A program made the translations under genes and the position numbers. From NCBI RefSeq assembly GCF_021869535.1, contig NW_026262593.1, positions 60,844,318 to 60,908,317 of the forward strand: a stretch of 64,000 nt of DNA. The letters run 5' to 3'. This DNA is from Mytilus californianus (taxonomy: Eukaryota; Mollusca; Bivalvia; Mytilida; Mytilidae). The notes under the pieces are model-generated. The model ran no database searches and was not told where the DNA came from. It saw only the letters and a program-made list of their open reading frames with translations. This document shows, in pieces, positions 12,101 through 27,100 of the stretch (within the stretch, counting starts at the first letter, position 1; the number at the start of each line of letters is the position of its first letter).

Positions 12101-15100
12101 TCTTTTTACTTAAGTTTTGTATTGAAATTAGTTATATGATTAACCAATACAAATTAAAAGGTTGTCATTAAACAAATATCAGGTTTTGAAAAATCATACC
12201 TTAATAAATTGAAACAAGAATGCCGTCTTAAATGCGGCAAATTAACCGGTTGGATCTTTTTCTTTTAAAAAACACATTTGTGGTATAAATTTACCTTGGT
12301 ACAGCTGCATACAGACGAAGAACCTCATTTAGGAACATCTCTAGATACTGCATGTTGGGAAGGGAATCATAGGTAGGAGGTCTCTGGAAAAGAAAGATTC
12401 AAAAGATACCAAGGGGACATTCTTAGCTGTTAATGATGTTCCCTCCTCTTGTCAGATATTCGGAATTCACTAGTTTTATCCATGTAGTGCCAAAAATCAT
12501 TTTGCTCGCTAACCCTTACTTTTCTCTTCATAATTTTTTACATATAGTTTAAAAGGCCATTTTTGAAAATCCTGTAAAATCCCTGTGATTTTTTCGTAGT
12601 TTTTGAAGGATAAAAGGTGCCAGTGTTTAATGTTTAAAAAATCTAAAGAGAATCATTTCTAGCAAATTTTTCAATTGCTTATATCTCGAAAATAAGGACA
12701 CATACACTTCAATTTATTCTGCATCTCTAGTTCTGTTATTTATATACTACCAATTTATAACAGTCTTTTAAAAAGCTTGTTATTTCGAAACAGAGTAGCG
12801 AACATCCTTAAGTGAAACAAACTGACAACGACATGGGGGAAAACGAAAGCAACAAAATGACAAATAAGTCCGCAAATTACTAAATAGAAACTTGAAACTT
12901 AGCAACAAGAACCCTACAAAATAACGGGTATGGTTTTAAAGCTCCGGAAAGGTCCTGCTCCACATGTCGCACCCGTCATGTTGCGTATGGTAAGTACATA
13001 TAAGACGATAAGTATATAATGATAGAGATAAAAATAGAATGTTAAGGGAATATATTGTAATTTTATTGATTGAATTCTTTTATCAATAGTACGTTGTAAT
13101 TCGAAATACATTTTCATTTATTTATTGAAAAGTTAGTGACAGGAAGTATACATGTAAAGAAATTATATCTAAAATAAAAAAAAAAAAAAAGACCTATGAA
13201 ATACAGGAACGAGAGAAAACAAAAGATTTGTTTGAAGATGTCTAACAGCACTTGAAACTTCTGTGGAAATATTTAAGAGGGTTATCTATGTTTTTACGAT
13301 CCACTTATCAGTTTCGTATACTTTCTGCTTACGATAACTTGAATTTATTCAAACATACCGAAACAAGTTTTACATTAAAGGTTCTTTCCTCACGTGGAAA
13401 TTACAGACAATAATTACATGGACTTAACTTTTTAGTAGTTCCTACAAATTATTTTCACTCAATGTATTCTGGGAAGAGCTTTGTTTGGGAATTTTAGGAT
13501 GTGCCTTCTTCTTAAGTATGTTAATTACCGTTCTTAATTTTAATTTACTTAGTAGAAAACATATGTATATTTTAAAATGTGTACAAGCCTCTCATATGTG
13601 ATGGCAAGGAGTTTTAATGCAACTGACTTGTAAAGAGGGGGTTGGTCCGAAATGTAAAGTTTTAATCCACGAGCTTCAATTAGGAAGATATGAAAACCAA
13701 AAATGTATTAAATGTATAAAGCAGTACACCAATGTTTGGATCTTCGATCATTTTCAACTGTTGCATATGCATTGTAGCGACTTGTTTTGAAAGGTATCGG
13801 TAAAGGAAACAGTGAGTTTACGGAAGAGGCCATCTTTAAACAGCAGTGTATTCAATCAGTATTCTCGAATACATGGTATTGTACATATTGAATCAAACAG
13901 AGGCTTCGAAAGTTAAAACCTTCAAGCACAAAATTGCAGTATGTTTTCTAAGAAAGCAAATAATATTTGATTTTTGTTTCTTGAAGCAGCTTATTTTTTT
14001 GCTAATACTCTACACTTTCTTTTTCGTGAATAATGGTTTGTATTCCTTTCTGACCGGCCAATTGTTCGATCATACAATACGTTCACTATACTGGAATGAA
14101 ATCTTCATACCTTTTCCAGTTCATTATCGATTTCAGTAAATAGTCTTTCTTGCATGTCTGGATGTAAGGCCAACAGATAGGCGGCAAACGATAGGGTGTT
14201 CATTGTTGTATCGTACCCAGCTCCAAAGAATACCATAGAATTCGCCAATATTTCATTTTCATTCATTCCTTCAAACATTAGAAATGGTATTGTTAAAGAA
14301 TTTTTATTCGTAGATTCATTCTCTATACTTTTTACTGATTTGTGGAAAAGTTATTTGTTGACGAGATATAGATAAATTACCCTTCAGGAGCACCTGACAT
14401 GACCCCCGGTTTTTGTGGGGTTCGTGATGCTAAGTCTTTAGTATTTTGATGTTGTGTTTTGTTTACTGTTATTTGTTTGTTGGTTGGTTTATCGTCTTTT
14501 ATCATTGTGTTGTCAGTTTGTTTTCGATGTATGAGTTTGAATGCCTCTTTGGTATCACTCGCCTTCCCTTATCAATTAAATCAATCTAAATTTAATATAA
14601 TAGAAACTAGCAAACACGTAATCCATGAGAATTTGTACTACGTGAAAAAATTCTTATTTTCAGTAGTATAAAAAAGATGAGTTGATCCTTCTGAGGTATG
14701 TCAATGAATTCATATATGAGGTATGCATTTAAACATTATTATATACATTATGTAAATATTTCATGACTTTTTTTTAAATGCAAAGGGCCTCAATGATTTC
14801 TCGAAATTTAGCCATTTAGTTAATATACAATAAGAAGGAAATGTTTTATTTTTAGGGACGAAATGTTCATTCCCTATTGATAATTTTCCTTACGTCTTGT
14901 TTTAAAGGTTTTGTTGTACTTGTAGAAATCTAATTATAAACAAATTAATACATCCCATTTACGGTAAAGCTGTTCATAAAACTCAATGTACAATCAAATT
15001 AAATAAAGGCAACAGTAGTATACTGCTGTTCGAAATTCATAAATCGATTGAGAAAAAACAAATCCGGGTTACAAACTAAAACTGAGGGAAACACATCAAA

Positions 15101-18100
15101 TATAAGAGGAGAACAAAGACACAACAGAAACACTAAATGCAACACACACAGAAACGAACTATAAGATAACAATAGCCATTTTGCTGACTTGGTACAGGAC
15201 ATTTTAAGAAAAAATGGTGGGTTGAACCTGGTTTTGTGGCTAGCCAAACCTCCCGCTTTAATGGGGGTAAAATTATCCATTAGTCCGTTGAATAAACATT
15301 TTCTTAAAGGCTATCAACCTAACATTGTAGTAAAATCGTGGAATATATGTTTCATTATTTTCAATTTTTCTATACTTTACTAAAATGTTTTGCTAAGTTA
15401 TTAAGTAAACATTTGTGGTGCTCCTCAAGTCGATACATATATCATGGCACTTCAAGAGGTTATGCTTTTATCAGACTGCTTATGGCGTCTTTAAACTTGA
15501 TCTGTTGGACGTGTACTGATTTATATTTGGTCTTGGGAAGACTGCTTTGTTTATTATTTCAAATTAGGCGCATTAATAACTACGATCATAACTCTCGGCA
15601 TTATTTGTCTTTTGTCCTTTAGTTAATGTTTGGTGCTTTGCGTCGAGCTGATGGGTCATTCCCTTTCCAACATATTTTAAAGTGTATCTCCGTGTTGAAG
15701 GTCGTACTTTGACCTATAATTGTTTACTTTTTACACATTGTGACTTGGATGGTTAGTTGTCTCATTGGCACTCATACCACATCTTCTTATTTATATCTAA
15801 TGTTGTGTTGATAAACCATTGTCCTACGTTAGGGTAAGGTTGAGCACTAATAAACATGTTTAATCCTGCCACATGCCTTATACACATCTTCTAAGCCAAA
15901 AACCAGTAGTTCAGTGAATGATGTCTGTAAAAATTGGTTTTTGTATAAAGTCATTTGTTTCAATCATGTCATTAGTTTTCTCTGTTGTTTTGTTTAACAT
16001 GTTGTTGTCCTGGATCTTTTATATTTTACTATTTGGTATGACCATATTTACGATGACCATAAGGCGTTGACATCCTCCTCATTTTGATCCCATAAACAAT
16101 GTTTATTTTTGAATGTAGGCGCACACAAACGCAAAAGCACTTTAAAGGCCAGGTTTTTAATACCTCTGTTTTTGTACTCAGCAAAGTCAAGTCCTCCCAA
16201 CTCATCAATCTTCCCATTTTCTGTCTTTATTTCTTTTTCTTTATGAGAGTTCAACATCAATTGAATAAAATCTTTGAAATTATTCTGAAACCAGAAAGAG
16301 CATTGCTCGTGGATTTTGACTTCTTAAAGAAAACAATAAAATCATTAGATCACAAGACGCAGATAACTTAAGAAATCTATAATATATATCAAATATTTTT
16401 TTGTCAGGTTAAGATAATTGAAAAACATACTAAAATATGACAATACAAATTTAAAGGAAGTTGTCTTAGCAATCTTAAGCCAATTAGTTAAACTAATACA
16501 ACCCAAGGTCGTGCAAAAGTAAAGCATCAACACAAAATCCACCTGTTAGGTTTCACTCTCTCGGTGCACTGAAATTTTTTCTTCAGTTGTTGTTGTCTTT
16601 CAGTAACCATTATGATTTCAAAATGCATGACTGATGTCGCAAAGCGTCAAAAATGCTAATTATGACAACAGAACCGGTATAAGTATCTTTAGATGAGGTA
16701 TTGCATGTAATTCAAGTAACTGTCCATTTCTATAGCAAGAACAGGACCGGGTCTGGACCTGCGTCGCTGCATACAGTTGATTAAGAAAAATGTATACAAG
16801 AGCCTAACTGACCATTATCAGACCAAATATTCGAATCATTCCCTTCAATAGGCGGCAAGAAAGATTTGACGAAAATTTTCCTTGTTCAATGACTGGTTTC
16901 AAAACTACCGACAAACAAGAAGTAGATACACGGCAGATGTTAAAATTACTTACTCGCTACAACTAAACATTATCAAGCTGCAGACCAAATAATGAATTAT
17001 TCCCTTTCATAAAAGCCAAGAAAACTTTGACGAAAGTTTCCTTCTGGACGGCCGGACGGAGTCGAACGGTTATTAGACCTGCTTCCGCCTTCAGCGATGC
17101 AGGTAAAATGTATATTATGATCCAGATAATTAATGATAATTCAAAATATATAAGAGCAAAGCAACAATCTGAAGAGCATAATTTCTTACTTCTTACTTAC
17201 ATTGGTATTTGACTTTCTTTCTGCTACTAACTGCTGTACTATATTTCTGAAAAACTCCTCAGAACCCTCCCCGAACACTGGAGCCTTGAACAGGGTTCCC
17301 ATCAGATTTTTCAAGAATGGAAAAATCACTAAATATTAATGATTGTTAATATCAGTTATGGGTTAAAGAAATATTTATATAAAGCATCAATCATGTTAAC
17401 TCTATATTTTTACTGTAAATCGTTCCAAAAAACTATGTTACCTGTGTTAAGTAAGATGTTCAAGAGAATGAAATTTTAATGCTGCTATTGCAGTTTTTTT
17501 ATTGGCACTTTTTAAAATTTTAGGAAGGATATACATTCTCAATGCAAAACCAAGCAGAGATTATTAAAGTTACATCATGAAGTTATCATACATGTTTCTT
17601 CGTAATCTTTAATCTTAATCTTCTTAGTATTTATTGCAATTTTCTTTGCAAATATACTGTATTATTTTAATCGGAACAAGTACGGAACAAACATGACTAC
17701 TAATGTGTAACGTGCCTTTCCTGTATTGCTATTTTGTGTATAAGAGTCCAATTAAATTTATAAATAAAACTGAGGTAAATTTCGATACAAACGAACATAT
17801 TTAGGAATATCACTACATGATACAAATATCTGATTTTTCAAATATATTATACATAATAATAATGGCGAATATTTATCATATTACACTATTTCAAAGAGGA
17901 GAAAAGAAAATAGAACTCCTGTTCATGACCATTCATTTGCATGTAGTGCAAATATTCAATGAAAGATTTACTAGAACAATAGTATAAAGAAACATCACTT
18001 ACTAACTATCAGGAAATATGGTTTTACAACTTCGGCTGGGAGTGCTTTCTTTGCATTCGTAACAAAGTCGTTGTCTGGTTCTTTTTGAGAGTTTACTTGA

Positions 18101-21100
18101 AGACCAAAGGCAGTGCTTGCAATAACATCCAATGTAAAACCACCAAAGACTCTGAAATTTTTCAAATAAAATGTGTATATCTTACACATAAAGTTATGAA
18201 CAGCACATCTTTAAAGTAATCAACGAATGTATATCAAAAAACATTTAAAAAATTACAAAAGAAAATGCGTATTTTTTTTTTTTTTTAGAAGAATGTCCAT
18301 TTTTTCGGTTATTTTTTAAAATTTTTTATTTAGAAGAATGTCCATTTGTTCGGATATTTTTTAATCTTTTTTAGAAGAATGTCCATTTGTTCGGTTATTT
18401 TTTTATTTTATTTAGAAGAATGTCCATTTGTTCAGTTATTATTTTTTTTTTAGAAGAATGTCTATTTGTTTGGTTATTTTTTTAAATTTTATTTGAGTTA
18501 TTCTATACTGCTCGCTAAAAGGATCATTCTTTGTGTTAAGGATGTTCGCTTGCCATGTTTTGGAATTTTTGTCAGATTTTCGGAATCCTCTGATTTTATC
18601 CGTTTGAATGCTTTTAAAAATTTTGCCCGTTAACCTCTTTTCGTAATTTTATTACACATAATTTAAAAAGCCATATTTGAAGTTTAGAGAGAATAATATC
18701 CCGCCAAATTTTCAATGGCTTATATCTCGAAAACAAGCACACGAACCCTAGGAATAAAACTGTCCAAATTGGTTCTAGGGTAGAACTGTCAAACATTTTT
18801 CTCTGGTAAAATAGACCGAAATGACTTAAATAAGGGCGGTTCTCTGATTATGATTTAGAACAGGAACAGTTAGCTGGATTTTCCCTGCAAGTCACAATTT
18901 AGACTAGAAGGATAAATTGTAAAAAATAATATTACAACCTTTTTGCAATATTTGTTGTTTGCATTGTTTATTGTTTTTAGCACAAATAAGGCAATTGGGT
19001 TTCTCTTTTGAATTGAATCTCCTTTTGTCATGCTGTAACCTTTTATTATAGCTTACTAAATGGTATGGGCCATCCTCGCCCTGTGGTCTCTGGTGGATAG
19101 TTATAATCATGGGAATTATTCCACATTTTCTTACTTATCTAGTGCTTTCAAATAACTTCAAAAAGAATAGTTATAGAATAGAGAATGGAAACGGAGAATG
19201 TGTCAAAGGGAGAACAACCCGACCGAAGAGCAGAAAATAGCTCAAAGCCACCAATTGGTTTTCAACGCAGCGAGAAAACCCCGCACCCGGAGACGGGCTT
19301 CAGCTGGCCCCCTAAACCATAATATATACTAGTATAGAACATACTTACTCTGTCATTTCTACACTTTCATTTTGTTCCATTTTACCATTGATATTATTTA
19401 CGAGATCATCACAGCATCGCAGTATCATTGGAAGCATCTAGTAAATACAGAGCAAAAAGTTAAATCACAAAAATACTGAACTCCGAGGAAAATTCAAAAC
19501 GGAAAGTCCTTAATCAAATGGCAAAATCAAAAGCACAAACACATCAAACGAATGGACAACAACTGTCATATTCCTGACATGGTACAGGCATTTTCTTATG
19601 TAGAAAATGGTGGATTGAGCCTGGTTTTATAGCGCTAAACCTCTCACATGTATGACAGTCGCATCAAATTTCATTATATTGACAACGATGCGTGAATAAA
19701 ACAAACAGACATGATAGGAAAAAATGTAGAATAGGGGTACATTAGTCAACACCGTGTCACAATCTTAATCACAGCAAAAACAAACAAATATTTAACAAAG
19801 AAGCACAAAAAGCATATATTACATTTAACAACATCGTTCATTGCTTACTTATTTTTGTATTTTATTTATGTATGCCAAAACAACCCATATAGGATCGAGG
19901 GATTTTAAGCTCTGGGGCCGAATATTTACCTAGTAGGTTTGATGGAAGGGAATATTTACCTAGTAGGTTTGATGGAAGGGAATATTTACTTAGTAGGTTT
20001 GATGGAAGGGAATATTTACCTAGTAGGTTTGATGGAAGGAAATAAAGTAAACTTACGGAATTATAAATAGGTACTGTGTCAATAGTATTATTGTAAAATC
20101 TATTTTAGTTTTAAGTGCGGATCCAGGATGTTGATAAACGGGCACACCGTCAAGACAACGTTAAGAATGGGACTTGTTAGGATTGTATGCAATAACCTTA
20201 AATGTTCATCGTGTAGCTCCATAAAAGGAAGGGGTCCCTTAAACCCTAAATTAACCTCGGTGAACTTCTTTTTATCAGTTTCATCTGTTGCAGAAAACCA
20301 TTTGATTATATTAACGCTTAACGGTGTGGCAAAGAACTTCTATCAAAATCACGTTATTTCATTTGTTAATTATATGCAGAAGCTTCAGGTATTAAATAAT
20401 TATAAAAGAATGGTCAAATTTGGCGTCGAATCGGAAACTAAATCACATATCAGACCTGGACGTATATGAATTTAAACATACAGTCTTTAATTTTCCCGAT
20501 GTAAACGTTGGTGTCATAGTACTTCTAATAAACTTCCAGTGGTCATCTTCTGCTGCTGTTATCATACTGTTCAACAAATCATCCGTCTTTAAAATTACCT
20601 ACAACATAAATATTACTTTAACCAATACAAAGTAAACAATTTAACACCCTTAAGGCTTTACAGTGACTTAGGGGTATTGAGCTTTGACCCCCAGTAAAAA
20701 GAAATATAATTTATGTAATTCCGGTATATGTGATGAATTTCATTATTTCTTTTGCTGTTTTCAAATTGCACGAAAGAAAATTATTTCTTCAAAGTAAATT
20801 TTCACATTATAGATACACATAGGATATGGGGTATCCATCCATGACATAGTTCAAATATCATGTCAATTTTCTCACTGTTTAATACTAAAAATAAATCAGT
20901 TATAAAAAACTGTGTTCATTCATTAAGTGTATCAATAAAAAAGTTAATCCCTCCATGTAAACGTAAAGCTTTATATTTAGTTTAACCGTTTGTTATAAAG
21001 TTGTACTTCATTTTACATTATCGTATTGCATCTGTTTACCATGACCTATTGTATTTGTATTTATATTGTGATTGTACTTTCTCTGTAAACTTGTATTTTG

Positions 21101-24100
21101 TTTTTTTAGAGAATAAAGTATCTATCTCTTTTAAACACAATTAATTTTTAATTTGTTTATGTTTTCTCCAAAGCATACATTTCATGTCCTACCCTTTTTA
21201 ATGTTAACTATTTAATACGTTTACTAGACGTATACATTTTGCAAATAAACAATTGTAGTTTTAAATAACAAAATTACAACTTGCACCCCAAAGAAAATTA
21301 AAAATAAACCCGTTTAACCTATCGATTAACCATGTGGTCGACTGTCGTATCCAACCAAAGAATTTCTTAGGCTAAACACAATTTACAACTTACCACACGA
21401 TTAGTAAATGTTTGATACTCTTTGATAAATATTTCTTTAATCAGATCTGTATCTGTAACTAATAGTACAGGAATAGTTCCGTTATATACTCTGCAAAATA
21501 ACGTCAAATGTACATGTACTGTTATATAAAATGATTGATTGATTGTTGGTTGCTTAACGTCCATTGGTAAATATTTAATGCATGTTCAGAACGAGAACAA
21601 ATATATAGAATAAATAAATATATAAATACTTAAATCGCTGAGTGTCTATTAATTGTAAAACAAGAATATGTGTTCATAGAACACATTTCCCCTCCCACAC
21701 TCTCGAAAATTCACGTTTCATTTAACCGTAGAATCTAGGTCAAAACGATAATTCTGCATACATTCTTAAAGTTTACTTCAAATAGCCACGTATACATGTA
21801 AATGTAATAAGTTTCAAAAAAGAGGGGCAAAAGATACTAGAGGGACAGTCAAACGCATAGGTCGAAAATAAACTGACAACGTCATTGCAAAAAAAATTAA
21901 AAAGGCAAACAGACAAATAATAGTACACAAGACACAACATAGAAAACTAGAGACTAAGCAACACGAACCCCACCAAAAACTGGGGGTGATCTCAGGTACT
22001 TCGGAAGGGTGACGCGCGTTTCGTCTACATAAGACTCATCAGTGACGCTCAGATCAAAATAGTTATGAAGCCAAACAAGTACAAAGTTGAAGAGCATTGA
22101 GGACCCAAAATTTCAAAAAGTTGTGCCAAATACGGCTAAGGTAATCTATGCCTGGGATAAGAAAGTCCTTAGTATTTCGAAAAATTCATACTTTTGTGAA
22201 CAGGAAATTTATAAAATGACCACATAATTGATATTCATGTCAACACGGAAGTGCTGACTACTGGGCTGGTGATACCCTCGGGGACGAAACGTCTACCAGC
22301 AGTGGCATCGACCCTGCGGTGTAAATAGTTATCAAAGTACCAGGATTATAATTTATATACCAGATTTCATTGCCTGTATACCCACCTATGTCCTATTGAA
22401 TAATATTTTAAACATACATTTTAGTATTGTCAAACCAAGCTGGTGTTCAATGAGCTAGTGTAAAAGAGGGGCGAAAGATACCAGACGGACAGTCAAACTC
22501 ATAGATCGAAAATAAACTGACAACGTCATGGCAAAAAAATAAAAAGACAAACAGACAAATAATAGTACACAAGACACAACATAGAAAACTAAACCAAAAC
22601 TTTAACCCGATACGAGACGGACGGACGAACAGACACAAAGACCAGAAAACATAATGCCCCTATACTATCTTGGCCAAGACGAACACATATATTAATTGTA
22701 CATTTTTGTAATAAAAATAATACATGATGCTACATGACCTATGTAAGTCTTGTAGTGTACTTGTAATGCCGGGTTGCTGTCTTCTTTACGTTTATTTCAT
22801 ACACCTTTAATCAATATATTAAAAAAAGTCTTCCAGTATTGACAAATTGTATCCTATATTCAGGCATGTGCAAAATTAATGAAACCACTATTCTGAATTC
22901 TATCATGGGTAGGTATTATTTTAGCATAATCTAATATTCATGTGTAATATAATGTAACCACAACTCTATATTCGTTTGCAAGTTTGATCTAAACATAATA
23001 TCTCCAAGTAAAATCAAAATGTATGCATCTTTATCCACATGTAAATTTAATGTAAACAGAACTTTATATTCATGTGTAAGTTCACCCGATTCTAGAATTA
23101 TACACGTATTAAAGTTTATATATAAGCTCTATACTCATGTGTAAATAGCTTAACAGCTATTTTAATTACAACTTTTTCTTTTAAAACTGGATAATACACG
23201 TTTTAAAACGTTATACATTTTTTTAACGTACCCAACTACACTGCCATACTTTGGAACTAAGTCTTGGTCAGTTTTGGACATTCCCTACAAGACAGTACGA
23301 TAATAATTGATACAGATTTATTCTTTTGAAATTTATTAAAAGTATTTCATGTAATGGAGAGCATAATAAGTAATGAACATTCCATCAAATAAATAAAATG
23401 TTGTTATGAAATAAATATGGTAAGTTGACACCATTTTACTGTTTTCGTTCCTGGACTAGCTTCTACAGTCAGTTAAAGTAAAGTTTACGGACGCCATCAC
23501 GAGTTGGTTGAGTGATCGTTATGGAATATCCGTTTCACAGATGATAGCGGCTAAGTTCCAATTGTCGTAACTACAATCCCGTCCCCATCTGCATTAGAAT
23601 TATCACCGGGTTTTTACCAACATGAGCAACACGACGGGTGCTATATGTGGAGCAGGATCTGCTTACCCTTTCAGAGCACCTGATATCACATCCAGTTTTT
23701 GGTGGGGTTCATGTTGCTCAGTCTTTAGCATTCTATGTTTTGTTTTGTGTACCGTTGTTTGTCTGTTTGTCTTTTCTTTTTAGCCATGGCGTTGTCAGTT
23801 TGTTTCTGACTTAATGAGTTTGAATGTCCCTTTGGTATCTTTCGCCTCTCTTTTATAAGAACTCATTTTGCATCTTATTTCGAATCACTCAATGCAATTT
23901 TACTGATTAAATAAACAACCTAAAAGAAATTCCTCACAAATAAAAATGATAATCAAGTAGAATGGAGTCACTAATGATGTAAGAACCATAAGAAGCACCT
24001 ATAACTGTTTACAGTACATGATGTAATTAAGATGTAATTTAGAAAAGGTGATCTAAATAATAATCAGCTAAAGATGATAATTAAAAAAACTATTTGCGAT

Positions 24101-27100
24101 TCCAAGAAAGTGGTACATTTAAACTCAGGATATTTTAACCTTGATGTATGTGTTTTGTTAATTGTAGGCCAATATGAGGCCTTATTGTATTGTACATCAA
24201 AGATTACAAAGTCATCTTTTCGAAAGATTTATTGAAATAGATTTACATTAATCCTGTTTTCTGTCCTTAATTTTACAAAACGAATGCAGGTTATCACTGT
24301 TTTATTTGTAAATGAAAAACACGGCGGTTGCAACTAGTGGAGCATGAACTACTTACCTTTCCGAAGGAATCTAAAGGTTTTGTGAAGACTTAGTGTTTGG
24401 TATTATTAATCGTCATTTCGTTGTTTTTCTTTTTGGTCAATGTGTTGTCTTTTTTTATTTGACTTACTGGGATGTTTGATTGCATACTTTTTTTTTACCT
24501 TCTCATTTGAGTTTACCCATCACATTTTTTTATCCATAAAAGTATAGAGACTTCAAGCAACAAGTGCAGTAAAAAATGTCTAAAATCATTTTAGTAAATC
24601 TTGTGAAATATTACAACTTTTTCGTTATGTGAAAAATGTTACCATTCATGAAAAGATGTCTTAAACCAAGAATGCACACATGTTCGTGCTACGCATACTC
24701 GATGGTGTAGATGGGGGTTTACAGAATAGAGAATAATGGGCGAAAAGTATAAAGACTAGAAAAAAATTGCCTAAAAAATTAAAGAATACAGAAATGACGA
24801 ACCCCCCATACTCATATGTTTGTGACAGATCCAAAACAGGACACACACACGTTCCAACTCATCATATATGCTGCTGTCCACATATGAAGTCAGTCTGTAC
24901 TGAAGTATTGGAGAAGTGTGTGAAGAAAAATTTGCAGTTCATTTAGCACAATGAAAATTATATTATCGGCAAACAAGGAGTCTGTATCTAACCGAAAAGT
25001 AAATACACGTTACAACTCACTACTCTCAAGCTGCTGACCAAACAATTTTTATGAATACTTTATATTTAGAAATTAACGAGGAAAGTGTGACGAAAATATG
25101 TGTTATACGAACGAACGGACAAGGTCTTTTTGGACTATCGCCCACTAGAAGAATGAGTGTGTAATATGTTCAACCGAAATCCTCACTTATAAATAGGTAT
25201 TACACAGAATAATAACATACGAATTTTAAAAGCCCAATAAGGTTCATATATTACCTATGGATTTATTACATGTATATTACCTTTACTGCCAAGTCTTTAA
25301 TGCTACCAAGGAAAGGGAATGGTGTTGGTCCTGGAACTCCTAGCCTTCTCCATAAAGTATGTTTCCATAATGTATATCTGGTGAAGAAAAATGTAATTGA
25401 AATGAAATAGAGTGTTTTACAATTATTTCTATTGCCGTGTTAACACTTGATACATTCTATTTAGGTTTAAAGGAAACATGAAAAAAACAGGAGAAATTAT
25501 TGTGATATGATGTTAGTACGAATTCTCTAAAACGAATTTCTAATAAATATATACTCATTGGTGCTCGCCCATTATATCATTCAATTTATACTGACATGTC
25601 AAACAAGAAACTACACGGTTTCTTGGTTGGGATCTCGACCGTTTTCAACATCCTTAAACAATTACAATAGTAGGGGTAGGGAACGACCACTTGGGACTTA
25701 TCTTACCTTTCATGCAACTCGCCTTGACATGACAGACAATTAAACATGGCTGGGGTGTGGGCGTCTAAAAAATTTCCAAAATATTTGAACATTTTCATAA
25801 AGAAGAGAGAGTGGTTGACCCTAGGGGGACGAACCCTGCATATTATTCAATTTATTTGGTATGAGAAAAAAAGTTATTGTCTAGAGATTGACGTCTCAAC
25901 ATGTTATTTGCTTTATGTTTGACCATTCCTAAAATGACAGGGGGTTGTGATAACCTCTTAGGACCCCCTTCCTATATATCATGCAAGGCATGTTGGATAG
26001 CCAAACAAGAAAATATATTGTTTAGGGGTCGGGATGCGAACCATATTCTAAAAAATATTTCGAATGATTCTGTAGTAGAACCAATCAGATCCTCCCAAAT
26101 TATACTTTCAAATTCCTCAAACCCTAAATGTTTTGCTGAAGAAGGAGAAGAAAAACCTCCTTTTGGAGCCTATATAATGAATTTTGAAACGGAAATTGTT
26201 TAATCTGACATTTATTATTTCTACCTTTGTTATATAATATATATATAGATACAGAGTAAACAAATGCTATAAAACACGTAGTTAGTAAAATATCATCTCT
26301 TAAAATAGTGTTCAGATTTCAAATATCAAGGACTGATGTTATTTCATTTTAGATACATTAAATAGTTGGTCAGATTTGCATTATTTCTGTCTGTTATCAA
26401 CCACAGAATTCTATGACATAACGCTTTGTCCGGTCGGTCTTCAATCGAGATTAGGGTTGCAAACTCGGACTTCTGTTAAACTGAATTTAAATGTGCGTAT
26501 CGCTGTGTGTTTGTTTATTCCACATTCGCATGAGTAAAGGGGGAGGGTTGAGATCTTTGTTAGTCTTTATTTAATTTTGGTTCATTTATATATTTCAGAG
26601 TTTTGTGTGGCGTCCATTTCTCTGAAAAAGTATACATTGTTGTTAAGAAGCCTGATTAAACAAGCCTCCGGGTGCGGAATTTTTCTTGTCGTGTTGAAGA
26701 CCCATCGGTGGCCCTGTGCCGTTTTCAGCTCTTTGGTCGGGTTATTGTCTTTTTGACACATCCATTGTTTCCGTTCTCAAGTCTATTTTATTTGGCAATC
26801 AAAGTTATTACCAGTCGCACTCATAAGTTAACAATAAGCGCAAAAATATATATATTACGGCAAATTATAAATTATTTTTATACGTGAATGCATGTATAAT
26901 TGTTGCAACATAGTACTTTCATTTCCCAATGGACGTCGAAATTCCTGTCCTGTAGGTTGAAATTTGTAATACTAAAAATTTGCCTAAAATTCCCCTTCAG
27001 TTGTAATACCTTATTTATGCTAAAATTCCCCTTCAGTTGTAATACCATATTTATGCTAACTAAATAGTGGTAACAATTCAAAGTGATCTAAAAATACAAA

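Noticed and set aside
13846-14139. 97-residue plus-strand frame
   Set aside because: It is antisense to P450 exon 10, AT-rich and without any recognisable domain.
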